Assembly: GCA_002811645.1 (NCBI GenBank)
Contig: PDIP01000005.1
Location: 467,923-496,332, forward strand
Reading direction: 5' to 3'
DNA: 28,410 nt
DNA from: Corallochytrium limacisporum
Lineage: Eukaryota; Opisthokonta
Made by a program: the position numbers and the translations under genes
Shown: piece after piece, positions 9,646 to 19,037 of the stretch
Layout: every line of letters starts with the position of its first letter
Numbering within the stretch: position 1 is the first letter of the stretch
Notes under the pieces: generated by a model
Seen by the model: only the letters and a program-made list of their open reading frames with translations
Told to the model about the DNA's origin: nothing
The model's database searches: none

Positions 9646-10893
9646 TCTTAGACTTTAAGTGTTTCAAATCCTTCGTTTGGGGATGAAAAAGTGTTCTTTG
9701 TTTGGCGAGCACTGGCTGCCCGTCACCTCTGGTGATGCGATGGACATCAGGAGACACGGCGACTCACTATAGAGTATCATTGGTAGCCGTCATCGTCGCG
9801 GAAAGCTTAGCATGATAGCAATATATGATTCTGAAGGTTAACAGGGAAGGTATCAACGCAGTGCTCAGACTTCGCATGCTAAGAAAGTAAACACCCTGAG
9901 ATTCACTGGAAACTACGAAGGTACTGCGTGCCCACTGAGATGATCTTCCCATAAGGGCCACAACAAAAGACCCAAGAAGGCCAGACGAAGACCAAGTGAG
10001 TTGAGCAAGAAGAATTTTGTCCCCTCCGAGGGAGGAAAACCTTCTCTGTGCGCAGAGGAGAAAGGAATTGGAATTGGCGCACCTGTCCAACGATAGCCCT
10101 AGCCAAATCTTTTAGAGCAGACTAGGATTAAGGGTACAGACTGACCGTCTCGAAGTGGGCTGTGTTGTGCGCAAGACGAGGTCCATAAGCACCCTCCGTT
10201 ACGTGATGCTCGGATTTCCCGTCCGCGACGCGACCGGGTCACGGCGGCGTATCCCCGTCTTTTTCATAGTTTTTGTTCTCACTTGTTCCTTTCCCGTGTC
10301 TCCCCGTTTTCGCTTTGGCGCGTTGGAGGGGACTTTTCTTTCCTGCTAACACTATCGCTTACAATATCGCTGTCTATCACTACCTCCGTCTTCAAGGTAA
10401 ACGGAGGACCAGGAAGACTGAAGTGACGCAGGACACTTTTGCCCGGGAATTAAGCTTGTGTGCTTTTGTGTTGATGGTTTCAATATCCGCTGTTGCGTTG
10501 GGCTGGTGTCCAGCATCAGTTGATAGTGATTCCTTCATAACACGTATTTCAATTCACTTCATACTCTTATATTGATGTTTATCGTGTCCTTCGCAGCTTT
10601 CCCCTAGAGCGCGGAATTTTGCGGGAATGCCATTAAACTCAGTCCCCTCACTCCAACTGCAGACAAGGCGGGAGACGTGGAGGTCGCCCTTCACACCGCG
10701 TTTAGGTCCAAGCAAATTCATTCACCTTTGCGCAGAGAAAGACAATGCTTACGTGGAGGCCAACTCGTTACTTCCAAGGCGACAATCAACACCTCGGTCG
10801 TAGTGAAAAGGAGACCCAGGGAAGGAGAACAGGGGCGATGGAAAGGTGAGGTATTGCCTATCAGAAAGCCCCTCCAACCTGGGCGGGCCCCCT

Positions 10894-10916
10894 GGGTGGG
10901 GGGAGGGAAAGGGAGG
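10894..10916 (+). promoter_or_regulatory. G-rich tract upstream of ectodomain protein A
   Basis: Several G runs separated by A or T, about 240 nt before the ATG on the coding strand. It could form a G-quadruplex and belongs to a recurring pattern (see findings). Function not shown. Confidence 0.35.
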
Positions 10917-11158
10917 CCAGGCCAACAGTTTGACATCGAGCAGTTCAAAACCATGATTTCCGCCTCCAAATCCAATCGAACGCTCTCTTTAGTACAGAAT
11001 TGGACCGGCAGGCCATGTAAATGCGACAGTCTAGAAGGATAGGGTATCCGATATGTGTACGTGAATTGGACTGATCAGGTAGAACAGAGAGTGTGCTGTT
11101 CCATTAAACGATTTCAAAAGAGCCAAAACAGCTCAGATCATACTTCATCTGCTTAATC

Positions 11159-13342
11159 ATGACCATGACCAACACGAAAGACGACCAGGCAAGCACTCAG
11201 AAGTATCTGCACAGGCGAGGCAGCATCCCTCCACCAGTCCGAGGTAGTCGGGGATCCATGGCCTCTGCCGAGAGTATTGATCAGCAAAACTCTGAAGAAG
11301 GTTCCAAAAATGACATGGATGAGTTAGATCAGGAGGTCTACAGCCCTGCTGGCAGTGGTCAGGTCAACTCCTTTGTCCCCAGTGCCAACGTGTCTCTGCG
11401 AAGCGAAGCTAGTGTCGAGCCTTCCTCACTCGACCCCGACGCCCCTACGCAAGCCATGGCACGTGCCGCTGACAATTGTCTCTCCACCTACGGCACTTCT
11501 TCCATTGGTGGTCCCAGCTTCAAAGAAATGTCCCGTGCTTTCATGGATCAACCACGCCAGTCTGTAATCGAAGAGGATGACTACGCAGAGCATGAGCGTG
11601 TCAACGATTACGAAGACTTCGAGGAGGAAGAGATTGTCAAAGAATCCGTGATGGACCCTTTGCTCAAGAAAGAGAATGCCAAGGTTACTCGTGACAATGA
11701 AAACTTTGGTAAGCATGTCACACTGTACGTAATTGCCCAGCCCCTCCTTTTCCTGCCTTTGTTGGCGGCCATACTGGTTGCTGTTGTATCCCCCCTTGTC
11801 AACGCCCACCTGTATCACATGGTCGACCAGATCCGCGCGGGAAGCATCAACTCGCACTTTGCCAACGTTGAGATGGTGGTGGGAAATTTCTCTCAGAACC
11901 AGGTGGATTTGAATGCGGACTTCGAGATTCTGCATGGTGGAAACACTCTAGAATTACAGCGTAAAGCCGGTTCGACTATTGAACTGCTTGATAGCAACGT
12001 TGCCATTGCTCGCTTCCGCCAGCTTGCAGATGAGGAGTGGACCGTCAATGGCTTGGAAGCTGACACGGACAACACTGGCAAGAACAATATCACAATCCCT
12101 CTCACGTTCCTGGATCAAACTAAACCAGAGGACCAAGTTGAAAGCGATGTTGCACGCCCGTTTTGGTACCTGCTCTTCAACTCCCGCCAGACCCGTAACT
12201 GGAACGTGGCCTCTGTGATTAATTACAAACTGAACATGCGCGATGGTACTGAGGTCATTGTGGATGGTGAATATCATTTGACCAATTTGCCCATTCAGGG
12301 CTTTGGTGACATGTCTGGGGACCTTGAAATTTCCAGTCTCACCCTGGACGGTGAAGACAAGATCACCCTGGCAGGACACATAACAGGTAGCACGCGCTCC
12401 AGCACTCGCGTCACCATTAACAGCAACGCTCCCTTGGCCCTCTGCTACTCTGATACAGTGGTTGGTATGCGCCCTGGTGTTGTTGTCTATGATGGCAACA
12501 GAAAAGTGGTTCGGGAGGATACCCTTGAGACCTGTGTGTCGGTGACCATGTCCGATGGGTTCGCCATGTCTCAGTCTAGTACCGAAAGACATCCCATTAC
12601 GGTTAGTGACTTGAGCATCTCCTCTCGCATTCTGGGGTGCCTCCTGTCCCCCATCACTGACGTCGCTGACTCTTGCAACCTGGAGCTCCGTCCCATTCCT
12701 GGCAACAAAAGCAAACCAAGCATCCTAGAGGACATGTTTGCGGTGCCCATTCACCGTGCGACTACTTCGCTTGCCTTTGAAACAGAGCAACCAGTCATCA
12801 GCATTGCTGCAGGTACCCAGGCCCTGGGTCGTTTTGGAGATATCAGCAGTGCAGACATACGCATCAAATCAACACTGAAAAGCATTGAGACCGTGTCCAA
12901 TCGAGACATCCAGCGCCTTTCCATACAGCCATTTTTGTCTACGATTGACCCAATGTATGGCAGCTTCCGCTTCTCGGTCACTGCAGAAGACGGGTCAGCA
13001 ACGCGCACTTGCTATCCCTTCACCGACGGTGGCAATCAACCTGATCAATTTGCTGCTCTACACCATCAGCTGAGCAGCCACGTTTTGCCAGCTGGATCTG
13101 TCCAGTATACCCCCACTCCTATTGACGGAGACTCTTGCTCTCGCATGCTCTATCCTGCCATGTGCTGTCTGGCTAAGCATCTTGGTCGCTCGAGCATTAT
13201 TCTGGACATCCTCATTGGCATGAAATTCGATGGCATTGACCAGGAACTTGCCACCGAGCAGCCTAGCATGCGCGTCGTCTGTGACATGGAGGATTTTGAT
13301 GCCAACAGTGCGTGTGACTTGATTGACTTCATTGACCAATGA
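11159..13342 (+). CDS. Type II membrane ectodomain protein A (putative cellulose-synthase partner)
   Basis: 727 residues, not a family I can name. Residues 1-185 are a cytosolic-looking, Ser- and acid-rich tail ending in an acidic patch (YEDFEEEEIVKE). One strong TM segment spans about 189-214, followed by a 510-residue ectodomain rich in alternating hydrophobic/polar strands and N-glycosylation sequons. Part of it recalls LEA2/DUF3712-type beta-sandwich modules (inference). The C-terminus carries C660-x8-C669-C670-x37-C708-x10-C719, the cysteine signature shared with proteins B and C of this cluster. No catalytic motif is visible, so a structural or scaffold role beside the synthases is inferred. 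The gene converges with CesA-like 1 (308 bp between stops). The ATG has A at -3; a second ATG follows two codons later. Confidence 0.88.
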   Translation: MTMTNTKDDQASTQKYLHRRGSIPPPVRGSRGSMASAESIDQQNSEEGSKNDMDELDQEVYSPAGSGQVNSFVPSANVSLRSEASVEPSSLDPDAPTQAMARAADNCLSTYGTSSIGGPSFKEMSRAFMDQPRQSVIEEDDYAEHERVNDYEDFEEEEIVKESVMDPLLKKENAKVTRDNENFGKHVTLYVIAQPLLFLPLLAAILVAVVSPLVNAHLYHMVDQIRAGSINSHFANVEMVVGNFSQNQVDLNADFEILHGGNTLELQRKAGSTIELLDSNVAIARFRQLADEEWTVNGLEADTDNTGKNNITIPLTFLDQTKPEDQVESDVARPFWYLLFNSRQTRNWNVASVINYKLNMRDGTEVIVDGEYHLTNLPIQGFGDMSGDLEISSLTLDGEDKITLAGHITGSTRSSTRVTINSNAPLALCYSDTVVGMRPGVVVYDGNRKVVREDTLETCVSVTMSDGFAMSQSSTERHPITVSDLSISSRILGCLLSPITDVADSCNLELRPIPGNKSKPSILEDMFAVPIHRATTSLAFETEQPVISIAAGTQALGRFGDISSADIRIKSTLKSIETVSNRDIQRLSIQPFLSTIDPMYGSFRFSVTAEDGSATRTCYPFTDGGNQPDQFAALHHQLSSHVLPAGSVQYTPTPIDGDSCSRMLYPAMCCLAKHLGRSSIILDILIGMKFDGIDQELATEQPSMRVVCDMEDFDANSACDLIDFIDQ

Positions 13343-13650
13343 AGCATGTTTGAAACCCGACGCAAATCCATCAAAGCCATGGTCCAAAGAACACTATTTT
13401 TCATCACATTTAGACCCATTCTTGTTTCAACTGAAACATCCCATAAAATACCTTATTGAATAACCACCAATGACCAGCAGTTTTTCGATTGTCGCCCGGG
13501 TTTCAACCTCACTACCACCGGTGCAATGGTACCGATAAGTTGGATGCTAGGATACTATGTATTCGGTTGATATGAAGAAACGGAAGAATCATGTGAACAA
13601 TGTCTTTTGCGTGGTTTTTTTTGTTGTGTTTGAATTCTATAGTGGATCTC
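13343..13650. other. Convergent intergenic region with short palindrome
   Basis: 308 bp between the stops of protein A (+) and CesA-like 1 (-). It must contain both transcript ends. A small inverted repeat (TGTTTC / GAAACA with four bases between) lies at 13423-13438, about 80 nt past the protein A stop. No standard AATAAA was found on the + strand. Confidence 0.45.
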
Positions 13651-15681
13651 TCACAGATACAAGTTGTTGCGGTAAACCTCCACGGCAAAGTAGATGGCCA
13701 GGGCAGGTCCTACAAGCCGAGCGAGGGTGGACATGATATGGAAGAATGTGACCCAGTGGGGAGACGGATGGAACACATCTATGGGGTGGAACGCCCAATA
13801 GACGAAACACAGGTGATTGAAGATGAAGTAGAAGGCGGTGGAGATGGAGAATGCTATGAAGATACGGCCCCCAATGATAGGCTGTCCAAAGGCATCAGTG
13901 AGATTGTAAGGATGCATCAGACCCCATACAATAGAGAATAACATGAGAAAAATGATGGCCACATTGTATCGGATGCGACGCAGTGATTTATAGAGCTCCT
14001 GCCGCAGTCTTGCCTTGTCATCTTTATCATCCGCCGATTTACGAGTAACCTTGAAGGTTAGGTTACCTCCAAGCATGGCCACAACACAATTCTTCATGAT
14101 GTAGTACTGGAAACCAATGGAGAACATCTGGGTAGATGCGTAAGAGCGTGACAAACTGGAGTGAACTACTGTTTCATACAGAAGACCAGATCCCAGGTAA
14201 AACAGCAGGATAATCAGGAAGTCAACGTAGTTGACAAGGTTCAGAGGCACGTAGTGTCCAACCAAGAATACAGGAATGGACAATGTGAAGAACAGAGACA
14301 ACCAGGCAGTGGAATAATTCACAAAAACAGCAATGTAGGCCATGCGAGCCCAGAAGGGCAGACCCTTGAGCCACAGAGGACAGTCCTTGGAGAAGAAGAT
14401 TTGGTAGGAGCCTTTACACCAACGGGAACGCTGCCGAAAGGTGTCAGCAAGTGTAGTGGGCGAATATCCAGTAGCTAAATACTCGCTGACATACATGCAC
14501 TTGTAGCCGGCGGCTTCCATTAGCATGGACAGGTAACAATCTTCAGTGACAGAGCCTGTAGGAAAACCTCCAATAGATTCAAAAGCTGCACGAGAAGCAA
14601 CAAAATTCGTGCCAATGCATGGAGTTGCGCCAATGCCATCACGTCCGGGAATGAGCAGCTCGAAGAATGTCTTGGCGACCAGATCAATGGGGTCCTCAGA
14701 CGGGTCAATGTTGCCGTAGAACTGTGGGGTCTGCACAAATCCGACAGTGGGATCAAATTCTAGTTTCATAGTTTCTTCGTTGTAGCGGTAGAAGTAAGGT
14801 ACAGTCTTCTGCAGAAAGTGCCGGCTAGGAATGAAATCAGCATCTAAGATCAGGAGCAGATCAGAGTCTGTGAGGTCCACAGCATTGTTGATGTTACCGG
14901 CCTTGGCATGTTTCTTGACATTGCGATTGATGTAAAAAATATTCGGGTAGACCTCCTTCAGAGTTTGAACCCACTGGTACACATTCTTACGACGGCTGTC
15001 GTCACAGATGAAAATGTTGATGTGTTCCTGCGGATAGTCCATGCACATGGCACCTCTCAAGGTTTGAGCCAAAATTTCAATGCTTTCGTTGTAGGTCGGT
15101 ATCATGACCGCGATGGTGGGATAGTCCTCCGTGGAGATCTTTGGTGTGCACTCCTTCAGAGGCACGCACTCACGCTTAATGGGTTTCATCCGCTCAATCC
15201 ATCCAAAAAAGAAGGACGAGACAGACAGAACCTCAGCCGTGTAGAAGACAACCTGGTAAGTATACACATCATATGGAACGTCATTACCACCAATGGTGAA
15301 CATACCTCGGTAGATGAGGTAGACCAGGGCGCAGCACACATGGATCACGGCCGAAATATTTGCCAGAATAGTTTTAGGCCCATTAAGAGGTACAGACCAA
15401 TGAGGATCGACGTTCATCTGAGGAGCCTTATTCAAGAAGGCTTCAAAGTTGTGAGCCTCTGACTTTAGCATTCGGCCCTTCTTCACCTGGCGTGCCTTCA
15501 GGTTCCCTACGGGAGTGACGTTTCGCTTCTGCATACCCATCATGTTGATCTCTTCTCTAGATTCATCGTCGTGCTCCTGCACACTGTCCATACTGGACAT
15601 ACTTATGTTCTCAGACGAGTCTGAGCTGAGGAGGCCGACGGCGGCATCATCCTTCGGTTTCTTCTTAGAGAACCATCCCAT
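13651..15681 (-). CDS. Cellulose-synthase-like processive GT2, CesA-like 1
   Basis: 676 residues, a multi-pass membrane glycosyltransferase expected to polymerise beta-1,4-glucan from UDP-glucose at the inner face of the membrane and extrude the chain. Two N-terminal TM segments (about 104-127 and 142-162) precede the catalytic GT-A domain. It has CDD (D227, D228), DAD (D280, D282), TED (catalytic base D381) and QRSRW (Q417, R420, W421). Five or six TM segments follow, with FKVTRK at 543-548 matching the FxVTxK gating loop of BcsA/CesA. There is no plant zinc finger and no clear PilZ domain. The N-tail is Ser/Asp rich, a likely phosphorylation target. The start at 15681 (accATGG) is preferred over an upstream TTG. 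It is divergent from protein B. Chitin or hyaluronan synthesis is less likely given the GH9 neighbour. Confidence 0.92.
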   Translation of the reverse strand: MGWFSKKKPKDDAAVGLLSSDSSENISMSSMDSVQEHDDESREEINMMGMQKRNVTPVGNLKARQVKKGRMLKSEAHNFEAFLNKAPQMNVDPHWSVPLNGPKTILANISAVIHVCCALVYLIYRGMFTIGGNDVPYDVYTYQVVFYTAEVLSVSSFFFGWIERMKPIKRECVPLKECTPKISTEDYPTIAVMIPTYNESIEILAQTLRGAMCMDYPQEHINIFICDDSRRKNVYQWVQTLKEVYPNIFYINRNVKKHAKAGNINNAVDLTDSDLLLILDADFIPSRHFLQKTVPYFYRYNEETMKLEFDPTVGFVQTPQFYGNIDPSEDPIDLVAKTFFELLIPGRDGIGATPCIGTNFVASRAAFESIGGFPTGSVTEDCYLSMLMEAAGYKCMYVSEYLATGYSPTTLADTFRQRSRWCKGSYQIFFSKDCPLWLKGLPFWARMAYIAVFVNYSTAWLSLFFTLSIPVFLVGHYVPLNLVNYVDFLIILLFYLGSGLLYETVVHSSLSRSYASTQMFSIGFQYYIMKNCVVAMLGGNLTFKVTRKSADDKDDKARLRQELYKSLRRIRYNVAIIFLMLFSIVWGLMHPYNLTDAFGQPIIGGRIFIAFSISTAFYFIFNHLCFVYWAFHPIDVFHPSPHWVTFFHIMSTLARLVGPALAIYFAVEVYRNNLYL

Positions 15682-16131
15682 GGTACTGTCTTTAGCTTTG
15701 CGATTTGGTTTCAAAGGTGAATGCGACGAAGGTGACAAATCAGTTTACACTCAGCAATTTTGTCCAGCAGTGCCTGGGTTAAATTTTCTGATGGGCAACT
15801 TGTTCAAAGCCATCCCAAATACCTTATCGATCTAGGGTGCATGACCTGAATAGGTGCCCCACTGTGTTGTAGGTGACTATCACAGGCAAACTTTGACCAT
15901 AGCACAGGGTTCCGAATGCTTTGTATGCCCCGGGACTGCCTCTCAACTGTGTTGACAAAGTAAGGTTAAACGTGATACGTCCTCCTGACCGTGTCACCTC
16001 TCTATACAATCTTGGCTCGCAAATGCCCTACACAAAAATGGTCTTGGACTAACAGTGAATAAACCTCAGAAAAGAAAGGGGCGCAGAGGGGTCGCAAGGA
16101 AGCCCTGCAAAGGAACGGGGTCCCGGGGGGG

Positions 16132-16358
16132 NNNNNNNNNNNNNNNNNNNNNNNNNNNNNNNNNNNNNNNNNNNNNNNNNNNNNNNNNNNNNNNNNNNNN
16201 NNNNNNNNNNNNNNNNNNNNNNNNNNNNNNNNNNNNNNNNNNNNNNNNNNNNNNNNNNNNNNNNNNNNNNNNNNNNNNNNNNNNNNNNNNNNNNNNNNNN
16301 NNNNNNNNNNNNNNNNNNNNNNNNNNNNNNNNNNNNNNNNNNNNNNNNNNNNNNNNNN
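16132..16358. other. Assembly gap (227 N) inside a G-rich tract
   Basis: An unbroken run of N, entered from a run of seven Gs and left through a run of eleven Gs. The flanks suggest a long G-rich or GC-rich simple repeat that stopped sequencing or assembly. True length is unknown. Confidence 0.97.
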
Positions 16359-16995
16359 GGGGGGGGGGGAAGAAGAATGGCTAAGGAGGGAGGGGGACGC
16401 GGGTGTGCCCAGTGATACCGGTATTAAGCATCGGAATGTGACATGATGACCCCGTGTTGCAATCACAGGTCAATACATTAAGTAGAAAATTCCTATCGAC
16501 GATGTGTGGTTCAAGTACGTCGAAAGTGATAAGAGCCCATGAAAAACTTTTCTCCATTTTCTGTCATGATATTCCAGATGCAAACCACCATTCATAAGTT
16601 CAAGAATCCTCATTGCAGTATGTTTTGTGTGACTAAATTTCGGCATACAAGACCGTTCCCCATGGTACTGTCATGAGTCGCGTCCTTCAAAGGGTTTTCT
16701 GACATTCAGTCTATCTTCTCTTTGTCTCACATTGACTCACCGCACACCTTCCGCTCGCTCGTCTCTTCCATGTGCACCACACGCCAGGGCAAAAGGTTGC
16801 TCTGGGGTGGTACTCGTCAGAGGTGAAGTAATCAATAAACGATCAATATTTTTATTTGCCCCAATTGGCAATGCTTGGAATGCAAGGACCGTTGGGCTAA
16901 ACTGCCCAGGACGTTCTTCTGGGTCCACAGTGAGCGGGAAGGGCGCGGATGTAGGGGGACGGCAAGGGAAGGAGGCCGGCGAGGATCCGCCCCGC

Positions 16996-17014
16996 GAGGA
17001 GGGGGGAGAAGGGG
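16996..17014 (+). promoter_or_regulatory. G-rich tract upstream of ectodomain protein B
   Basis: Purine run with GGGGGG and GGGG blocks separated by AGAA, about 260 nt before the ATG. Same kind of element as at 19372-19410 and 22404-22426. Confidence 0.35.
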
Positions 17015-17273
17015 TTGGCAGACTTACATTGTCCATCTTCTTCTGATTATTGGGATCCTCTTGGAAAGGATTATGATGGTAACATCTGGAGAAGGCGAGA
17101 TAAATGCTGTGCATTGGAATATGTTGGGGAGGTTTTGCTAGCCAGTCACAAGCAGGTACACCAAGGTCAGCGGGCAGCACAACTACCTGCATGAATCTGG
17201 ACAGACGAGATCTGCTTCAATATTCACGGCCACAGAAAATTTGAGAAAAGGCAATTCTGCCTGCAACTTAACT

Positions 17274-19037
17274 ATGCCCATGTCAAACCGTCAGCAACGT
17301 AAAGAAGAGGGTGAGCTTGACTCCGTCATCCTCGAAGGCGACGACTCAATCACTGCCGACTTTATCAATGACAATGTCAACTGGGAGGAAGTCCAGAAGC
17401 AAAAGGAAGCAGCTGCTGGTTTCAACTACGGATACTTCCGTCACATTGTAAACCAATTTTTTGGTGCTGGCACCTACATATTCATTGCTCTGATCACCAT
17501 ATTTACTCCTGTTGCCTGGGTAATCATTTCGCAATACTTGGCCCAAGTCAACATCAGCAGCCAATCTTGGACTTTCGACAACGTGTCCATCAGCCGCATT
17601 AACGGCACTCACTATGACTTCTCCGCCGATCTGCGTTTATCAGGTGCTTCATTCTTTGATTTCGAATACCCCACTTCGAACGTATCTCTATTGGTGAATG
17701 AGGATGATGGTGAGGAAGTCCTTGGATTCATTGAAATCCCCGGTATGCAGGTCGACAGTGTTCGCCCGTTCACCAAGCGGATGACGACCATACTAGAGGT
17801 AGCGGATTCGTCCATGATGGAAGCGGAACTTCGAGCCGTGACCAGTGGTAGGGATACAAATTGGTATATTAGTGGTGAGCTGAAGACTATAGTCGACCTC
17901 GCCATTAGCCTGCGCACCTTTGTGACCCTGCATTCCCCGGTTTCTGTACCTTCCGTAACCTATGACAATATTGTCGCTTCTAATACGGAAGTTACCAAGA
18001 TGGATGACAGTGTTATCGAAGGTTCTTTCACTGTGGGATGGGACAACCTCTCCAACACTTCCCTGATCAAAGTGTACAAGAACACTCAGATGATCTTTGT
18101 TCCCGATGTTGACCTGTCCGGTAATTCCGTTGCCAGCCAATCCATACTCCTGACCTGCGATGCCATCGATCTTGAGGCCTACCATGGTGACGCTAATGGT
18201 GTGACTAGTTGCACCTTCAATGTGGTCCATACCAAGGACAGTGCAGTGACTGATGCCTCTCAACTGCTGGATTCTGAGACCAAATACGCTCTGGCAAGCC
18301 GTCTGCTGGAGAAACTCATTCTGCGTGGAGGCTTAGAAGGCACTCTACGGGGTCCTCTCCCTGTGCCTGCCACCAATCCGTACGTAGACACAAACGATAG
18401 TCGCATCCCTGAGTTTGTCCCTATCATGGGACGCATGAGCATGTGGATGGGTGATTCTCAACTGTCCCCGACCGATGATGACATTGTCACAGTAGCTAGC
18501 AGGAATATCGAAATCACTTTGAACCCAGGTAACGGCAGCGCTGACATCACTCTTAATGGTTCCTCTATCCTGCAGAATATCCCTGGGATTGTGACGTCTT
18601 CCTCGTCTATGCGCCTTGTAGATCACACCGGTAAGCGCGGTATTGCATTCACAAGCCCCGCTGCGACCGACGAGGGCAAAGAGGTGCTCCGCTGCCCGGC
18701 TCCTCCGGCCTACCTAAGTGTCAAGCCTGCCGAGGACCATGCTTCTACTAACGTGCCTGTGCCATTGTCTGTCGAAGATCCTACCAGTGGAGTGATGGAC
18801 GTACCCGACGGATGCAAAGATGCTTACCGCGACGCTCTTTGCTGTGGTCTAATACCTCGTCCCAGCATGGCTGGCAAGCTGAACATTGAGTTCCCGGAGA
18901 TTATGGTGACATTGAACTATGATCCTAATAGTCAGGTGTCCATCAGATGCAAAACTGATGCTGATTACGAGACCACAGTTTGCTCACGTTTTACACGCTC
19001 CTGCGATGCATTCATCGGGGAGTACTGTGACGAGTAG
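17274..19037 (+). CDS. Type II membrane ectodomain protein B (putative cellulose-synthase partner)
   Basis: 587 residues from the ATG at 17274; the upstream in-frame TTG at 17241 is rejected. A cytosolic tail of about 65 residues contains a charged helix-like stretch (NWEEVQKQKEAAAGF), then one TM segment at about 66-86 and an ectodomain of about 500 residues with several N-x-S/T sequons and a strand-rich look similar to proteins A and C. It ends in the shared cysteine signature C514-x8-C523-C524-x34-C559-x10-C570, then C577 and C585. The last two pair in spacing with protein C (C640, C649). Protein B stops two residues after C585, where protein C goes on towards its GH9 domain, so B looks like the non-catalytic counterpart of C. 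No enzyme motif is visible. It lies between the two synthase genes. Confidence 0.87.
   Translation: MPMSNRQQRKEEGELDSVILEGDDSITADFINDNVNWEEVQKQKEAAAGFNYGYFRHIVNQFFGAGTYIFIALITIFTPVAWVIISQYLAQVNISSQSWTFDNVSISRINGTHYDFSADLRLSGASFFDFEYPTSNVSLLVNEDDGEEVLGFIEIPGMQVDSVRPFTKRMTTILEVADSSMMEAELRAVTSGRDTNWYISGELKTIVDLAISLRTFVTLHSPVSVPSVTYDNIVASNTEVTKMDDSVIEGSFTVGWDNLSNTSLIKVYKNTQMIFVPDVDLSGNSVASQSILLTCDAIDLEAYHGDANGVTSCTFNVVHTKDSAVTDASQLLDSETKYALASRLLEKLILRGGLEGTLRGPLPVPATNPYVDTNDSRIPEFVPIMGRMSMWMGDSQLSPTDDDIVTVASRNIEITLNPGNGSADITLNGSSILQNIPGIVTSSSSMRLVDHTGKRGIAFTSPAATDEGKEVLRCPAPPAYLSVKPAEDHASTNVPVPLSVEDPTSGVMDVPDGCKDAYRDALCCGLIPRPSMAGKLNIEFPEIMVTLNYDPNSQVSIRCKTDADYETTVCSRFTRSCDAFIGEYCDE

Larger units (their letters stand above)
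8724..11158. other. 2.4-kb gene-poor region between PI-PLC and ectodomain protein A genes
   Basis: No convincing gene. Candidate ORFs are short, overlapping and lack recognisable domains. Noted inside: a perfect palindrome with an E-box core at 9531-9542 overlapping a TATA-like run, a 32-codon ORF with a signal-peptide look at 9547-9645, two short matches to laboratory adapters at 9760-9772 and 9849-9861, and a G-rich tract at 10894-10916 about 240 nt upstream of the next gene. The last 250 bp should hold the promoter of protein A. Confidence 0.45.
15682..17273. other. Divergent promoter region of CesA-like 1 and protein B, with assembly gap
   Basis: About 1.6 kb between two divergent start codons, so it should carry both promoters. 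It is interrupted by 227 Ns. G tracts border the gap on both sides and another lies at 16996-17014, about 260 nt before the protein B ATG. No convincing ORF; apparent ORFs through the gap are artefacts of the Ns. Sharing one intergenic region would allow co-regulation of synthase and partner. Confidence 0.5.

Noticed and set aside
10273-10575. 100-codon frame with hydrophobic stretches upstream of protein A
   Set aside because: It opens at TTG, has no credible ATG start near the N-terminus, and shows no recognisable motif.
10677-11042. 121-codon frame directly upstream of protein A
   Set aside because: It crosses the G-rich tract, opens without a credible ATG and has a low-complexity basic composition typical of translated non-coding DNA.
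16002-16466. ORFs running through the N gap on both strands
   Set aside because: They are open only because N codons cannot be read as stops.
15677-16672. 14-base repeat CCCATGGTACTGTC at the CesA-like 1 start (15677-15690) and again at 16659-16672
   Set aside because: Looked like a duplicated start region, but a 14-base match is expected by chance about once or more in 28 kb, and similarity stops immediately on both sides.
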